Source of the DNA: Onchocerca lupi
Taxonomy: Eukaryota; Nematoda; Chromadorea; Rhabditida; Onchocercidae
Reading direction: 5' to 3'
NCBI GenBank assembly: GCA_028564675.1
Contig: JAOVVO010000103.1
Coordinates: 62,001-126,000, forward strand
Length of the DNA: 64,000 bases
Part shown: piece after piece, positions 1 through 12,787 of the stretch
How positions within the stretch are numbered: position 1 is the first letter of the stretch
Layout: every line of letters starts with the position of its first letter
Made by a program: the position numbers and the translations under genes
Notes under the pieces: model-generated
What the model was told of the DNA's origin: nothing
The model's input: only the letters and a program-made list of their open reading frames with translations
Databases searched by the model: none

Positions 1-487
1 TTCAACAAACATAAGAAGCATAAAAAAAAGGTGATGCGTTTATTAATTTCAAGAGGAAAAATTTTATGGACATGATTTTCTACATGAGGCCAGTCAGAAA
101 TGTAAGTTGGTAATCAAAAAAGTGCCTCAAAATACTTCTCATAACTGATTCACGAAGTCACCCATTAAGATATTCCATTTAATTCACCTAAAAGATTAAA
201 TGCTGTCGGATTACCTTAATATACTAACAAGGATAGCTCCTTTTCAATTTACCTAGTAAAATAACATGAAAGTAAAGTGAAAAGTATTGGAAGAAAATAT
301 CTTCCACCGAGCCTTCAGTGTTATGCAGCAGTTGCCAGTCTAAATCGTGATCAAGTACTAGGTACTATTTTATAGGGATTAACAGGAATTTCCATCAGAA
401 TAACTCTGAAATATGTATATGTATCATCATCATCATAAAATTTACTTCAGAAATGTTATATTTCCAAGAAATACTAAAAAAAATGAC

Positions 488-731
488 CTGTTTTAAGATA
501 GCGTGAGCTTCACGAATCTCTGTAGCACCTGTCACATCATCAATATATGAAATTATCCGATTCAGAAGTTTAAAGGGCTTGAAAGTATCTGGTAAACTGG
601 ATAAATTTCGAAGTGAAATATGTCTAGAATATACCAATCGCGTACCATATAAAGGCATATTCGGATCACAACAAACTCCTTCTATCAAATTCGATTCAAA
701 TAATCGCTCATAGAAGTTTTTCACCAAACAT
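488..731 (-). CDS. Possible internal exon of an unidentified gene
   Basis: An open minus-strand stretch of about 80 codons with ordinary coding-like composition ends in a good donor (AAACAG then GTCATT, exon end at 488). It begins just after an in-frame stop near 737-739. There is no in-frame ATG; the ATG at 731 is in another frame. An upstream acceptor is therefore needed, and only a poor AG at 732-733 is available. A second open stretch on the same strand lies at roughly 255-358, but I could not join the two with consistent phase. I do not recognise the product. It could be a real exon of a gene running off the left edge, or a decayed one. Confidence 0.3.
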
Positions 732-3700
732 CTTACTTATCTGTAGGCATTTTTATTTAAAAAAAACCCGTGAAACAGCGAAGCATAGAATAATATTGTA
801 TCTTAAGAAAGCACAAGAAACGATTTTCTTCTAATTCTCGGACACCCAATCATCAACGAGTGCGGTGTGAGTCTTTTCTGTCAGATTAACACACAATCTT
901 ATTGGTTATCTTAACAGTGTTGCCGATATTATGTTCGACTTTGCGTTCAGCGTAAGGTGCTCTAGAAGTAATGAATAAATAATATATGGAAAGATGCAAC
1001 AATGATAAAAGCTTGAAGGAAGATAGAAATAAGATTTGATTACTGTCTATATCAGCACATCAAAAATTATTCTATGATTAAATGCTAAAATACTAAACCA
1101 TCAGTGTATCGTAAATGATGATAGAAAAAAGGACGGAATATCTTAGTTACTTACAAACTGCGATAAGCATCGTATCTTAATAGTATCAGGTAACCTCGAT
1201 ACGATCCCGGAATAAAATCACTACCAATTCCTCAAACGAACAAGCCATATCCCCAAACTGTCGACTTTCCGCCTTGAAAAGATGGTCGCGAAATGAAAAC
1301 ATCAAAAATTCTGCAGTATGAGCAGCTTGTCACTTGTTGTACTTCAGTGCAATGGTAATTTTCATTTAATTGTAGTAAAGTTGCCAATGCTCATAAGGTT
1401 GTTTCTAGCCATCAACATTGTAACAACTTCTAGAGTTAGTCTTCTTGATTTTAGGTTTCAAATGTTGTTGGAATCAAAATTCCATCTCGTTTGTGTATCG
1501 CAATCACTACAGTATAATCATGAGCTTTTCACGCTTCAGTGATTTGTCACTGAATGATTTGGAGAAAATTATACAACCAGTTTGAACAGAATTGACCCAT
1601 CTCTCGCTAAGCAAAGAATATTTTCTGAAAATAAATCAGTCCATACTATGCACATTGCAAAACAGCATGCCTGCTTCTAATATTATACATGGAATCCGTT
1701 AAATTTTACTAAATTCCAAATGACTGATCATCTAATACATATTGGGATGTTCACGATCATGAAATCGTGATCGATACGCTGATGATGACCAGTCCAAAAA
1801 ACCATTGTTGCAAATCTTGAATCTCCGGCACATTTTTCACCGATTGTTTTAAAAAACATAACAGAGAGGAGATAACAAATCATATTCCAGCGTATCGTAT
1901 TATTTGTTTACGTATTCGCAACCACAGATAAGGAATGAAGAAAACAAATACCATTCTCTGCGATGGCATATTTTTTCTTGGCGTAGTTTTCAAGGATCAT
2001 GTACAGGACCAGTAATGATCAAAGTTGAAGTCACCATTCTATTGATAGCGGTGAATCTAAGAAAATATTATGAAAGATATATCTTTACATATCGGTTCTA
2101 CTACATCATAGAATTTATTTATTTTTTTTTAAATCCAAAACAGGAAAGTGAATAATAATGCCGCTGTAACTTTTGAATAAATATGATGGAGAACAAATAT
2201 GGTTCGTGCAGATGGGTTTTGTACATTAATTAACGTATTATTTCTCAGCCATTTGCGATCGTTTCATCTCTAAGAAAAAATTCTTCAAAGAAGTCATAAT
2301 TATAATTAAGATTATCGATTGCTGTTGCGACTCATCTGAATTCTGATGAGAAAGAAAAACATTTTTTACTCGATTCTAGGCGAGAAATTCGCAATTTAAA
2401 GCTTAGAAATAAAAGGTAAGAGTTTCTGATGTAAAGTTTACATTATTAAAGAGGACAGTTACTGGAAAGAACGATAATTCCTTGGCATAGCACAGTAATG
2501 TATGACAACAACTTTTTGAACTACACAATAAAAGTAGTCCGTGTTTAATTTTTGTGCTATTGCTTATTCATTTTTATCTTATAATTATAGATCATAACTA
2601 CTGAACTAGAAAAAACCACTTTTTATCATCGTTCCGAATACTTCTATAGTTATGAATTCTAAGAGAATGATTTTGCACACTTTATGATCGATATAGTTTT
2701 AGCAGTAGAAGTTGACACACATGTATTCGGTTGATGAAATAGGTTTAAACGTGATGATAAACTGCTGCTTAATTTATTCTCAACATACAAAGTTCTAAGA
2801 GCAATAACACTGTAAAAAATACAATAGGAAAATAGGTATCATAATCTATTTCTTTTTTCAGTGATAGTATTTGTTTTAAATTGAAGAAGATTTTCTGGAA
2901 GCATTATCAATAACGATACCTTTCCAAAGTCTATTTTTAAACAGGTATCAGACTGAGGCTGTACAAAAATGATAGGAAAAAGAGAATTTTTAGATTCTTA
3001 TTAATTTTTTGTGTTAAATGAATCGAAAATTCTCGTATAAATTTAGTAAAGATACCTATACCTTTAAACCTAAAAATTCTCAAAGAATTTCAATCGTTCA
3101 ACAAGGAAACAATAAAAATGAAAAATGGAATGAAGTTAGCCAGTCGATACATGTCTAATACTAATTCGTCAATGCGCCACATTATGCAAAATTTCACCGA
3201 ACTGAATTAAATTCTATAAGAAAATACTGATTGTGAAGCAACAGGCTGCATGTTGCGAATTCACCAAATCTGGAACTAAAGCAACCTTAATTTTATACTG
3301 GAACAATAGTGAGCAAAATTAATGTTAAAAAGAAGTTACTGATAATTGATAATATGAAATTTGAAGGTATTCAAGAATGTCATGAAATGATAAGCAAATT
3401 AACAAGTTAAAGTATTAATTTTAAGCACTGAATAATACAAAAAGAATTATATCATGAAATTAAGCTGTTTTTTCCGGCAACAGCAGGAAGTGAAATCAAC
3501 GGCTATCAGTTGCTGAGGAAAGGAATCCCTATTTGGAATTCCATCAATACTGTTTACAACGTGACTGCTACTTTATCATTTATCAAATGAAAATGACCTC
3601 TTCCACGTGATCTGCCATTGAAGGTTTATTGATATGATATGGAAATAATGGATGGAAGTGATGCTAAAGGCATAAATTGTAATTAAGTTGTGTTTTAATT

Positions 3701-4603
3701 AGGAAATTATACTTTTGCGCGACTACTTCATGCAATAGTTATCATCATTGATCAGGCAAGATGCTGTAAAAGAGCAGCACGTAGCCAAGTGATCGGGTGC
3801 AAAGTGCAATGTGCAGTGAAATGGAATGAATGAACTGTCCGGAATATATGGGATGACAAAGATTTATTCATTCGTCTTGCAACACTGATGCTGTATGTGT
3901 GTGTGATGTGTCACTTTTTACAACTTTCTACTTCTATCACTACTACTATTGCTACTTACAATTGCTGCTGAGAATAAACAACCGCAAAAGTGAAGATCAG
4001 AGTTTTATCAGGCTGGAATGATGATGATATGTCAGATCGGATCGAGAAGCTCGAATGAACAAGAAGAAAATGATGGAGAACAGGTGATGGGGAAGGAAGG
4101 AGAGGAAGAAGGTATCTGGAAGTTTTGCAAGAATCGGATACCAACATCTGCTTCATGATATGTGAGAACAAACGGTAAAAATGAGAGAAGAAGAGAAAGA
4201 GAGAGGAAAAGAGTACGAGCAACAAAGTTTAATTGCGACGAAAGAGAGAATTGTCGACGACTGCCTACTGAGTCCCACCAACCAACCATCCATCCAACCA
4301 TCCAACCATCCATCCATCCATCCATCTATCCATTCATTCATTCATTCATCTAACCTCTGGTGGTGATCATCGGTGAAGAGGATTCTGAGCACGGATTTGC
4401 GAGAAAGAGGAAGGAAGGAAGTGAGAGAGTGCCATGGGACGTTGACCCCTAATCAGTTGATCATCATCAGTACACGATCAGTTCCACCTGAGCTACTACC
4501 TACTCTTTCTACTGATAGCTGACAGGGCCAATAAAGCTGGTTCTTGTAATTTCCGCTTCGCTATTTTAACCTGAAAACGACGTTTCATCGCCGCTGAGAA
4601 ATT
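732..4603. other. Non-coding 5' flank of deb-1
   Basis: I see no convincing exon here on either strand. The few open stretches of 60-110 codons look random or are repeat-driven, as at 4000-4350. The segment presumably carries the vinculin promoter and 5' UTR. Low-complexity purine-rich DNA at about 4160-4250 is followed by the CATC repeat at 4277-4350. Confidence 0.55.
4277..4350. repeat. CATC/CATT tetranucleotide repeat
   Basis: Degenerate tandem CCAT/CATT units run for about 74 bp, some 250 bp upstream of the vinculin start codon. They create spurious long open frames on both strands with Pro-Ser-Ile-His repeats or Met-Asp-Gly-Trp repeats, which should not be read as genes. Confidence 0.85.
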
Positions 4604-6163
4604 ATGCCTGTATTTCATACCAAAACTATTGAAGGCATTTTGGAGCCTGTGGCACAACAGGTAACCTTTATCATCAATCTTCTTTCCTCGTCATTACTAT
4701 AATTTTACTCATATTTCAAACTTTTAGGCTAATTTAGGCATAAACATTTCAGACATATTTTTATTGTTGTCATTGTTTGTCAACATTTGCCTCATCTCAT
4801 TATTTCTATGCCACAATTTTTAATTATTCAATTAGGGTTCTGAAATTAAATGTTACGGAAAAACTTTCTTTGAGATAACATTCGGAGCATAGCTATTCTT
4901 ATTCCGAAGAAGTAAAAGTAATCAATTCCGAATAAATACTTAGGAACTTCTTTGGTAGAGAAACATAACTCTGCCTTCAAATAGGCTACTTGCTAATTAT
5001 GATTTGGCATCTCCCAAGGTGTAGATATTAGGATTTCCTAGTGCAAGGCACTATTTTTCATTTATACCTTGATTGATCTCCACATTTTTTAAATTCAGAA
5101 TTTGAATTCCTATGAAATATGAGCTGGAAAGACAAACAGATTTCTGGACTAGATTTTTTGTTAGCAAATTTACGAGATAGGTTTGTGTAATTTAAATTTT
5201 AGATCAATATTGATTCTACTGATGCAAACAAAATCTGCTTTATTAACATGAAAATGTTTGGAAATTTAAGATTGTCTGATTGCAATTATTGCTTACTATC
5301 AATCAGTTCACTTTTTTGATTGCATATCTGTTCTGTAGCATTATAAAGCTACTGATTTGGATATTTTTTTGATATTTCGGAATCTTTAAGCTTAAGTTTT
5401 CATAATTTTTAATGGAAGAAATGATATAGATTAAAGCGTGCATTGGAGGAATTTCAAGATTGTTAGAAGTTCGATTTTGAGATTAGCGTAAGTATGTTTA
5501 TTAAAATACGTAATGCTATTGTGCACTTAATGATAGCTTTGCAGAAATTTTGCGTAGGACCACAATCGGAAAAATAAATGTCATGTTGTTAATCTGTTAG
5601 ATAGATCAGTTGTGAAAAGATGATTTATGGCTGATGATGGTATTCGATGGTTAATTCATGGTAATAGTAGGGAATGAAAGGACTGAACTTGATAACAAGA
5701 GTACTCGTTTATCAGTTTGCTAAAGTGATCCGTCATGAAGAAAGAATTATCTTACAAAGTTATTTTTGTAAAATATATTTCTAGGCATACGCCCTTCTGC
5801 TCCGTTCAATTCCTTCAATGATTTTTTTATTTATTTATTTATTTTTTTTCCTGGCTGAGCGATTATCGATGTATACAAAGTGTGTGGATCAGATCGCTTC
5901 AACTTATCGGATGTGTGTAATGAAGAGAGAGATGTATGAGTGTGTCTATGTGTATTTGTTTGATATGTAGATAGATGGATGGATAGAAAGATAAATAGGT
6001 GTATCATCTCGAATAAGAACTTGCAACTGAAGTGAATCGTCGTTGATTGCAGAATGAGTTGCCACGCTTGCACCACATGAAAGGAGCAAAAGCGCTTCCC
6101 GCAGATTTGTGTGGGTGGCTGAGTAGCTTTCCTGTATCTTGTACTAGCACAATGCAACGCACA

Positions 6164-6209
<46 letters not shown>

Positions 6210-9200
6210 TGAGTAATTCCGAAAAGCGCGATCGCGATCGCTTTAAGTAGACCAGCTGTTATCACCATCATCATTCTCTGTGATAACATCATCATGTTAA
6301 ATAAAGCATCTGATATATATAATGATATGCACGAGATATTCTGCAATCACTTCTTTTTCTAAAGAGACATAACGACTCTCAGCTGTTGTCCATCTTTTAC
6401 TTACATGCAATAAAGCGCAATGAATTTTGGTTATAAATGATTATGAGTTACCATGATTCATAAATAATAATTACTTCATAGAGCTCGCAGTACCAATGCG
6501 CAGATGGAACTAAATGAGATGAGATCAAGAATGAAATTAATCCGAGCAATGTTACATGCACTTTCAACGAAATCATTGCCACTGAATGGATAAAACTTGA
6601 TCGGCATCCGGCGGCTCAATTCCGAAATTCATCCAGAAGTCGAAATTATCAGATAGTTTCGTATAAATGTAACTTGATCATATTATGAGCATTCATATGG
6701 ATTTACACGAGATACATTGTTGCTATTTTGTAAATACTCATAACTTCAGTTCATTTTCATTGAAAATTCATACATTCGTTTTAGCTTTGCGAAGTACTTT
6801 TCTCCTTCATCATGATCCTGTAACTTGGCAGTGGAAAATCACTTTCACAATTTACTTATCCCGTCATGACGAAAAAGATGATGAACATAGCCGAAGATTT
6901 TCCTGTTTATCAGATAATGTTGTTTGAAAAATCGAACTGCTTCAGTATGCGTTCTTGTTTTTATAATTCACATCGTCATCCTATTCTGCGTTTTTGTTTA
7001 AGTCGTTATAGAGAGTCAGTTAGAAAGGATATCAATCAATGTTAAGTATCATTTGTCCATCTCTTCGTTTTCCGAACTAAATCACCCCATTAAAGTTTAA
7101 TTCTTCTATTTATTCTTTCTTTTTTCTTCAGTTAGGCTGTATTTGCGGAATGTTCGGGTCGTGTTTCTCTATTTTGTTGCCTGCTGAAATGTGAATGTTT
7201 CGTTAAAAAAATTGTTTTTTTAAATTGAACTGAATTAATTCGAATAGACCCCCATATTTTTGCACTTGAAAATGCATCTTCGTGCAATTATATCATGCTC
7301 ATTATTTTTCATAAGAACATAAGGCATGTTTTTACTACACTGCCATTATAAAGTCCTAGTGAAGTTTAAAAAATGTCCTCGGCAACTGTACCTTTTTTAC
7401 CTAACAATCTGCACATATGTTTAGGATGAGTATTAAGAGGGTCCCACCCTTCGAATATACATTGGATATTATTTATGATGTTTTAAATAAATCATCGCTC
7501 TAAATAGAAGTGTGAATATTTCTCTTTTCTCCCTTCCCGTCTCATTTAATTCTTTTTTTTTTTCTGTATGCTTGGGTTAACGAAGAAAAATATGTGATAT
7601 CTTTTTTCATTAATCCAAGCATACAGGAAAGTTTTTGGAGGCCAGAGCATTATATTTTAAAATGACTTGTAATGAAGCGCACCATAAATTAACCAAATTA
7701 GATTAAAAACTTGTCATGAAAACTATTTAATCGAAACTATTATGCAATCGAAATATGACAACATTTAATTTTTGAACTCGTTATAGGTGTCGCGTTTGGT
7801 AATTCTTCATGAAGAAGCCGAAGATGGGAACGCAGTGCCAGATCTTACTCGACCTGTTAGTGCCGTATCTCGAGCGGTCGATAATCTTATCAAGGTATCT
7901 TGATTTATTGTATTACTTTTCAAGATTACAGTCGATAAGGTTACCTCCTGTTAAGTAAGACTATGCTTTTGAATTTTTTTGCAATTTTACTTCTTTTTTT
8001 TTTTTTTGAAATCATAGGATTAGCTTATTTAGGTTGGCTATGATACCTGTCATTCGTCGGATGATCGCATTCTACAAGCGGATATGCCACCGGCTTTGCA
8101 GCGAGTAGAAGCCAGCTCTCGTTTATTGGAGGATGCTTGCCAAATACTCAAAGCAGATCCATATTCTAGCGTTGGAAGAAAAAAGTTAATTGAAGGAGCT
8201 AGAGGCATTCTGCAAGGCACATCTGCTTTACTGCTGTGCTTTGACGAATCCGAAGTGCGAAAAATTATTCGTGGTTGCCGTAAAGTTCTTGACTATTTGG
8301 CTGTCACCGAAGTGATTGAGAGCATGGATGATCTGGCGCAGTTCGTTAAAGTAAATTCGTTTTTGTAAAATCGTTTCATTGCGTTTCTGCAGTGGAGGAG
8401 GCATAATATTCCAAATTATTCACTGTGCTGTATCAAATAATTTTCAATTCTGTGATCTTGTTATTGGTTGTATTTTCTTTGCTTTATGAATTTCAGGATA
8501 TCAGTCCGTGGTTGACGCGAGTTTCACGAAACATTGACGCAAGAGAGAAGGAACTAACACATCAAGTTCATCGTGAAATACTGCTAAGATGTATGGACAC
8601 CGTGAAAACCCTTTCACCAATTATGATCTGTGCAATGAAAATCTTCATACAAATCACCGAAGAATCGCAACGAGGTCAACAAGAAGCGGCAGAAAATCGT
8701 AATTATTTGGCGCAAAGAATGACAGACGAAATGAATGAAATAATCCGTGTGCTACAGTTAACGACATACGATGAAGATGAATGGGACAGCGATAATGTCA
8801 CTCTTATGAGAAAAGCTCTTAGTGCTGCACAAAGTCTGCTTACCTCAGCTTTGGATTGGCTTGCTGATCCACGTGGTCGAGCTGGCGCTACTGGTGAAAA
8901 GGCAATACGACGTATTGTGGATTATTCTGAACGAATTGCTGCACGAGCACTACCGGAAGATGCTCGGCTCATTAGGCGTACAGTGAGTGACATCACCTCA
9001 ATGACTGATTCACTTTGTGAATTGCGTAGTCAAGGTAGCGACAATCAGGGTTTGGCTAATGGATGTGCAAATAAACTGAAGGAACTTGTTGGTACCAAAG
9101 AAATTAGTGGTATTTTGCCTGGTGCACTTACGAACACGCAACGCACTGGTGGTGCACATCCTGCACATACCGTTGCTGGACGTCTTGAGCAGGCACTGAG

Positions 9201-12200
9201 ATGGCTGGATAATCCAGGAGTTGACGATGGTGGCTTAGGTGGCTTTATCATTAATATGTACTATTATAGATGAAGATTCTGCTTTATAGATATAAAGTGA
9301 TCATTGATATTACAAGCTTAACTGCTAAATTTCTTGCACCATAGTCACAGTTTAGTGGAATTTTTTTAAATGTTTTAAAACACTAGACTCGAATTTGTTT
9401 CTTCTCCTCTTATTTATGTTTTTCAAGATGCTAGATTACTTCGTCGAAAAATCAGTAAAAATCTCTGAGTTTGCTAGAAAATACTTTATGGTATAAACTG
9501 TTCGTTCTTCCTACAAAGAATGATTTTTTTAGGAATTCAAGCGATAAAAGCAATGACAAATGAAGCGCGTAATCTCAGCGACTTACTACCACCTGCAGAG
9601 CGTTCCAGGTTGTTGGATCTTTGTGGGGAAATCGATCGATTAGTAGATCAACTGGCTGATTTAGAACGTCGCGGTCTTGGAAATTCTCCAGCAGCGCATG
9701 CTATACGCAATCAGTTACGTAATAAATTGCATGAATTAGCAGACTTTATGAAGAAAGTAGTCACTGACCGAGTGGTTGAAGACTTTGCTGATATCAGCAC
9801 ACCACTGAAGCAATTTGTTGATGCTGTCTATGCACCACCAACGATGGTTAATCGTGAAATGAACTTTGAAGAAAAGGCGCATAACCTGAATACTCACAGC
9901 TCCAGATGTGCAAATACAGCTCTTCTGGTTGCCAAGTGTGGTCCGTGCAAGAATAAGAAAACTGTTGAAGCTATTATTGAGACAGCAAATCAGGTCTGTA
10001 ATTTCAAAATTCATGATTTATTTTTATTTAAAGAAATTCTTCCTCCTTTAGAACTTTCTTTTCGGACGGAATATCACAAAATCAAAGTATTTGCATATTT
10101 GAAAAGTTTAAATATTTCTGATGCTTTGGTTTAAAGAAGTTTCACCTCTTGCTTTTTCTTGGAGTATATTACTATACAGCTAAGATTCTCTCCGTTTTTT
10201 TTTTTTTTTTTTTTTTTTTCATCAAGTTTATTAATCTTACCTATGACCTCTAAAACAAATTTTTCCTCTAAACTCATTTAAGTGCATTGTTTTGCTAACA
10301 GGTCAATGCAATGACACCTCAAGTGATCAACGCTGGAAAAATACGTTTGCACAATGATAGTGATTCGGCCAGTCAACACTTTGATAATTTACGACGCGAA
10401 TATACAGACGTCTTGAACAAACTTCGTTCTTATGTTGATGATGCTATCGACACTGGTGATTTCATTCGTGCTAGTGAACAAGCAATGAGAAAGTATACTT
10501 CATATTGTGAAAATGCGATTCGAAATAATGAACCTCAACAAATGGTAGACAATACATCGCAAATAGCACGGTTTGGGAATCGCGTCCTCATGACGGCCAA
10601 GAATGAAGCTGATAATTCGGAAGAACCAAGCTTCGTGCATAGAGTGAACCTTGCTGCTCAGCAACTTCATTCTGGTTCGTTCGTTTCATTTTGTAGAAAA
10701 TTCAAGTGTTGTTGGTCTATTAGCCATCTTTGAATATCATTTTGAATTTTGACCAGAAAAACATGTGTTATCAATTCTTTTTATATATATTAAATATTAT
10801 TATACATATATATATTACTTGTTTCAGCAATTCCTCCAATGGTGAATCAAGCAAAGCAAGTGGCGCTGAATCCTCGTCATGGTGGTAGTGCACAGAATTG
10901 GCGTGATGCAAATGAGCATTTGTTATCGGCTGTACGGCAAGTGGGTGATGCAATAACAGGTGCGGGAGGTTCGCGACCACCTAGTCAAAATCTTCTGGTT
11001 GAGTCGGTTCCACCAAAAGCACCTACCAGTCCAGTAATTCATGATCGAATATACATAAGAGAAGATATACCGACACCACCGAGACCGCCACCACCAGTGG
11101 AAATCAGTCCACCACCCCGTCCACCACCTCCACCAGAGACGGATGACGAAGAAGAAACACGTGCTTTCTGGGAAAGATATCCACTGCCCGGAGCATCTAG
11201 TCAGCCAATTTTGAGTGCCGCTCATAATTTGCATCAAGAATTGCGTCAGTGGTCAAGTCACGAGAATGAAATTGTTGCGGCGGCAAAACGTATGGCCATT
11301 TTAATGGCGAGATTGAGTCAACTTGTGCGTGGCGAAGGAGGAACCAAAAAAGATCTCATTGACTGCGCTAAAGCTATTGCCGATTCCAGTGAAGAAGTTA
11401 CAAGACTTGCCGTTCAACTTGCTCGTCAGTGCACTGACATTAAGATGAGAATGGTATTTTCGTTTCATTTTTTTTTCTCGAAATTTTCTGTCATATTTGA
11501 AGTGTTCTTGTTCATTCTTTCTAGTAGATATTTTTCATTTAAGTTGATTTTCATTTGATAGTTAAAATCCATGTATATTTTCCATCACAAACCTCCTTAA
11601 TTTCTGTGATTTAAAACCAAACAAAAAAAAAATCATGACTATACCACAATTTTTTTGATACTATTTCTGTACGTTTAAAGACAAATAATGCTGGAATGAT
11701 GATGATGATGATAGGCTTAGACTATGGGCTTAGGTGTTTTATGCTTTACGTTAGTTTTTATTGTGTTTGGCTCAATTGGCCTAGTTGATTTTCATTTAAT
11801 AGTTAAAATCCATGTGTATTTTCCATCACAAACCTCCGAAAACATTATTATTTAGGATTAACAGCATTTTAACATTCAGATGCTTTTGTTACTCTTTCTA
11901 TTAAAAAATTTCCTGTTCTAGACATTATTGCAAGTGTGTGAACGAATTCCAACGATAGCAACACAGCTAAAAATCCTTTCAACTGTTAAAGCTACAATGC
12001 TTGGATCTCAAGGTAAATTTATCTCTATAAATAAAAGATTTACTAGATCTACGTGAGTTTACTCTGATCCACAAGTTAAGCTGCCAGGAAGGGTTTTGGA
12101 ATGTTTCTCGAACTTATATAAATGGTTGTCAAATCTTTTGGTAAACATTATTTTGTCTGGTGCATTAAATTGGGAAGGAAACATGAGTCAACTTAAGCAG

Positions 12201-12787
12201 TTCAAAAATGGGATGTGATATAATGTGATGAACCGGGATTTATTGGATTTGTCGAAATCGTAGACTTCTTTGAATTTATTTGTCACCAAAAGTTTTTTCA
12301 GCAACAATCGGACCTTATGGACAACCTATTGATGGTAAAATTGAGTGGCATGCCTTTTTATCACTAACAGTTTTAAGAGTGCTTTAACAAGTTTTACGAA
12401 GATGAAAAATTTCCAATTTTTTTGAAAAACTCCGTATTGTCTTGCAACATAGCAAGGCACGACATGATTGATGTATATTAATATCTTGAGTTCCTCATTT
12501 TACCAAAGCATGCCAAAAATGTAGCATTTGCTTTTAGAGCGTTTTATATTAGGCGATTATATTTATTGATGTGATGCTATATAAACTCGATGTGTAGTTC
12601 AAACTTATCGATTGCAGGAAGTGAAGAAGACGAAGAAGCAATGCAACAACTTGTGTTAAATGCGCAAAATTTGATGCAGTCAGTGAAAGATACAGTGCGT
12701 GCTGCTGAAGCAGCTTCAATCAAAATACGAACAAACAGTGGCTTGCGGTTGAGATGGATTCGTAAGCCAATGTGGTCAAATTTTTAA
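4604..12787 (+). CDS. deb-1: Vinculin (DEB-1)
   Basis: Actin-linking adhesion protein of integrin and cadherin attachment sites; in nematodes it anchors muscle dense bodies. Exons by phase: 4604-4660, 7787-7894, 8033-8350, 8497-9238, 9533-9993, 10302-10674, 10828-11453, 11922-12012, 12302-12334 (cassette), 12618-12787. The product is 992 residues with the cassette (vertebrate vinculin is 1066). The N-terminus starts MPVFHTKTIEGILEPVAQQ, the family's talin-binding head start, followed by the expected helical-bundle repeats (for example DPYSSVGRKKLIEGARGIL and NEIIRVLQLTTYDEDEW). A proline-rich linker lies at about residues 769-795 (TPPRPPPP, PPPRPPPPP). The tail ends with the conserved ASIKIRTNSGLRLRW block. 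The start codon is the family start, in exon 1, which is separated from exon 2 by a 3.1-kb intron. Identification is secure. The exact use of the 33-nt exon is inferred. Confidence 0.95.
5823..5849. repeat. TTTA repeat
   Basis: Short ATTT/TTTA tandem tract in deb-1 intron 1. Confidence 0.8.
6165..6206. repeat. (AC)21 microsatellite
   Basis: Uninterrupted 42-bp AC dinucleotide run in deb-1 intron 1. It is likely polymorphic and produces false Cys-Val and Thr-His frames. Confidence 0.95.
6228..6241. repeat. 14-bp GC-rich perfect palindrome
   Basis: GCGATCGCGATCGC is self-complementary and lies 21 bp beyond the AC microsatellite in deb-1 intron 1. It stands out in AT-rich DNA. Function unknown. 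Confidence 0.6.
7560..7631 (+). repeat. Near-perfect hairpin in deb-1 intron 1 (candidate pre-miRNA or small palindromic element)
   Basis: Bases 7564-7593 pair with 7597-7626 with only two mismatches (7581:7609 and 7589:7601) and two G-U wobbles, around a 3-nt loop at 7594-7596. A few further pairs extend the stem to about 7560 and 7630. The first 17 pairs (7564-7580 with 7610-7626) are continuous, with one wobble. The length of about 70 nt and sense-strand intronic position fit a miRNA prec­ursor, but the 3-nt loop is small for one. A palindromic transposon remnant is the main alternative. Confidence 0.6.
10195..10219. repeat. T25 homopolymer
   Basis: Twenty-five consecutive T in deb-1 intron 5, upstream of the exon at 10302. 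Its length is prone to assembly error. Confidence 0.9.
11542..11596. repeat. 55-bp intronic direct repeat, copy 1
   Basis: Starts AGTTGATTTTCATTT and ends ACAAACCTCC. It matches 11783-11837 with two substitutions. Both copies lie in the deb-1 intron between exons 10828-11453 and 11922-12012. Confidence 0.9.
11783..11837. repeat. 55-bp intronic direct repeat, copy 2
   Basis: Second copy of the unit at 11542-11596, 186 bp downstream of copy 1. The near identity suggests a recent local duplication. Confidence 0.9.
12302..12334 (+). other. deb-1: 33-nt phase-symmetric cassette microexon of deb-1
   Basis: It is flanked by an acceptor (TTTTTTCAG) and a donor (GATG then GTAAAA) and encodes ATIGPYGQPID. 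Both neighbouring junctions are phase 1, so the reading frame is kept with it (SQ-ATIGPYGQPID-GSEED) or without it (SQ-GSEED). It falls in the tail between the LGSQ and SEEDEEAMQQ blocks. Inclusion therefore cannot be decided from frame alone. Confidence 0.75.

Noticed and set aside
3956..4366. Several overlapping open frames on both strands rich in Pro/Ser/His/Ile or Trp/Met/Gly
   Set aside because: They are produced by the CATC/CATT repeat and flanking purine-rich DNA, with no splice or family support.
5831..6346. A 171-codon minus-strand open frame with a Cys-Val run, and its plus-strand Thr-His counterpart
   Set aside because: They are translations of the AC microsatellite; no homology and no splice logic.
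9045..9251. Minus-strand open frame opposite deb-1 exon 4
   Set aside because: It is the shadow of conserved vinculin coding sequence on the other strand.
10923..11237. Trp-rich minus-strand open frame
   Set aside because: It is antisense to the proline-rich linker of vinculin, where CCA codons read as TGG.
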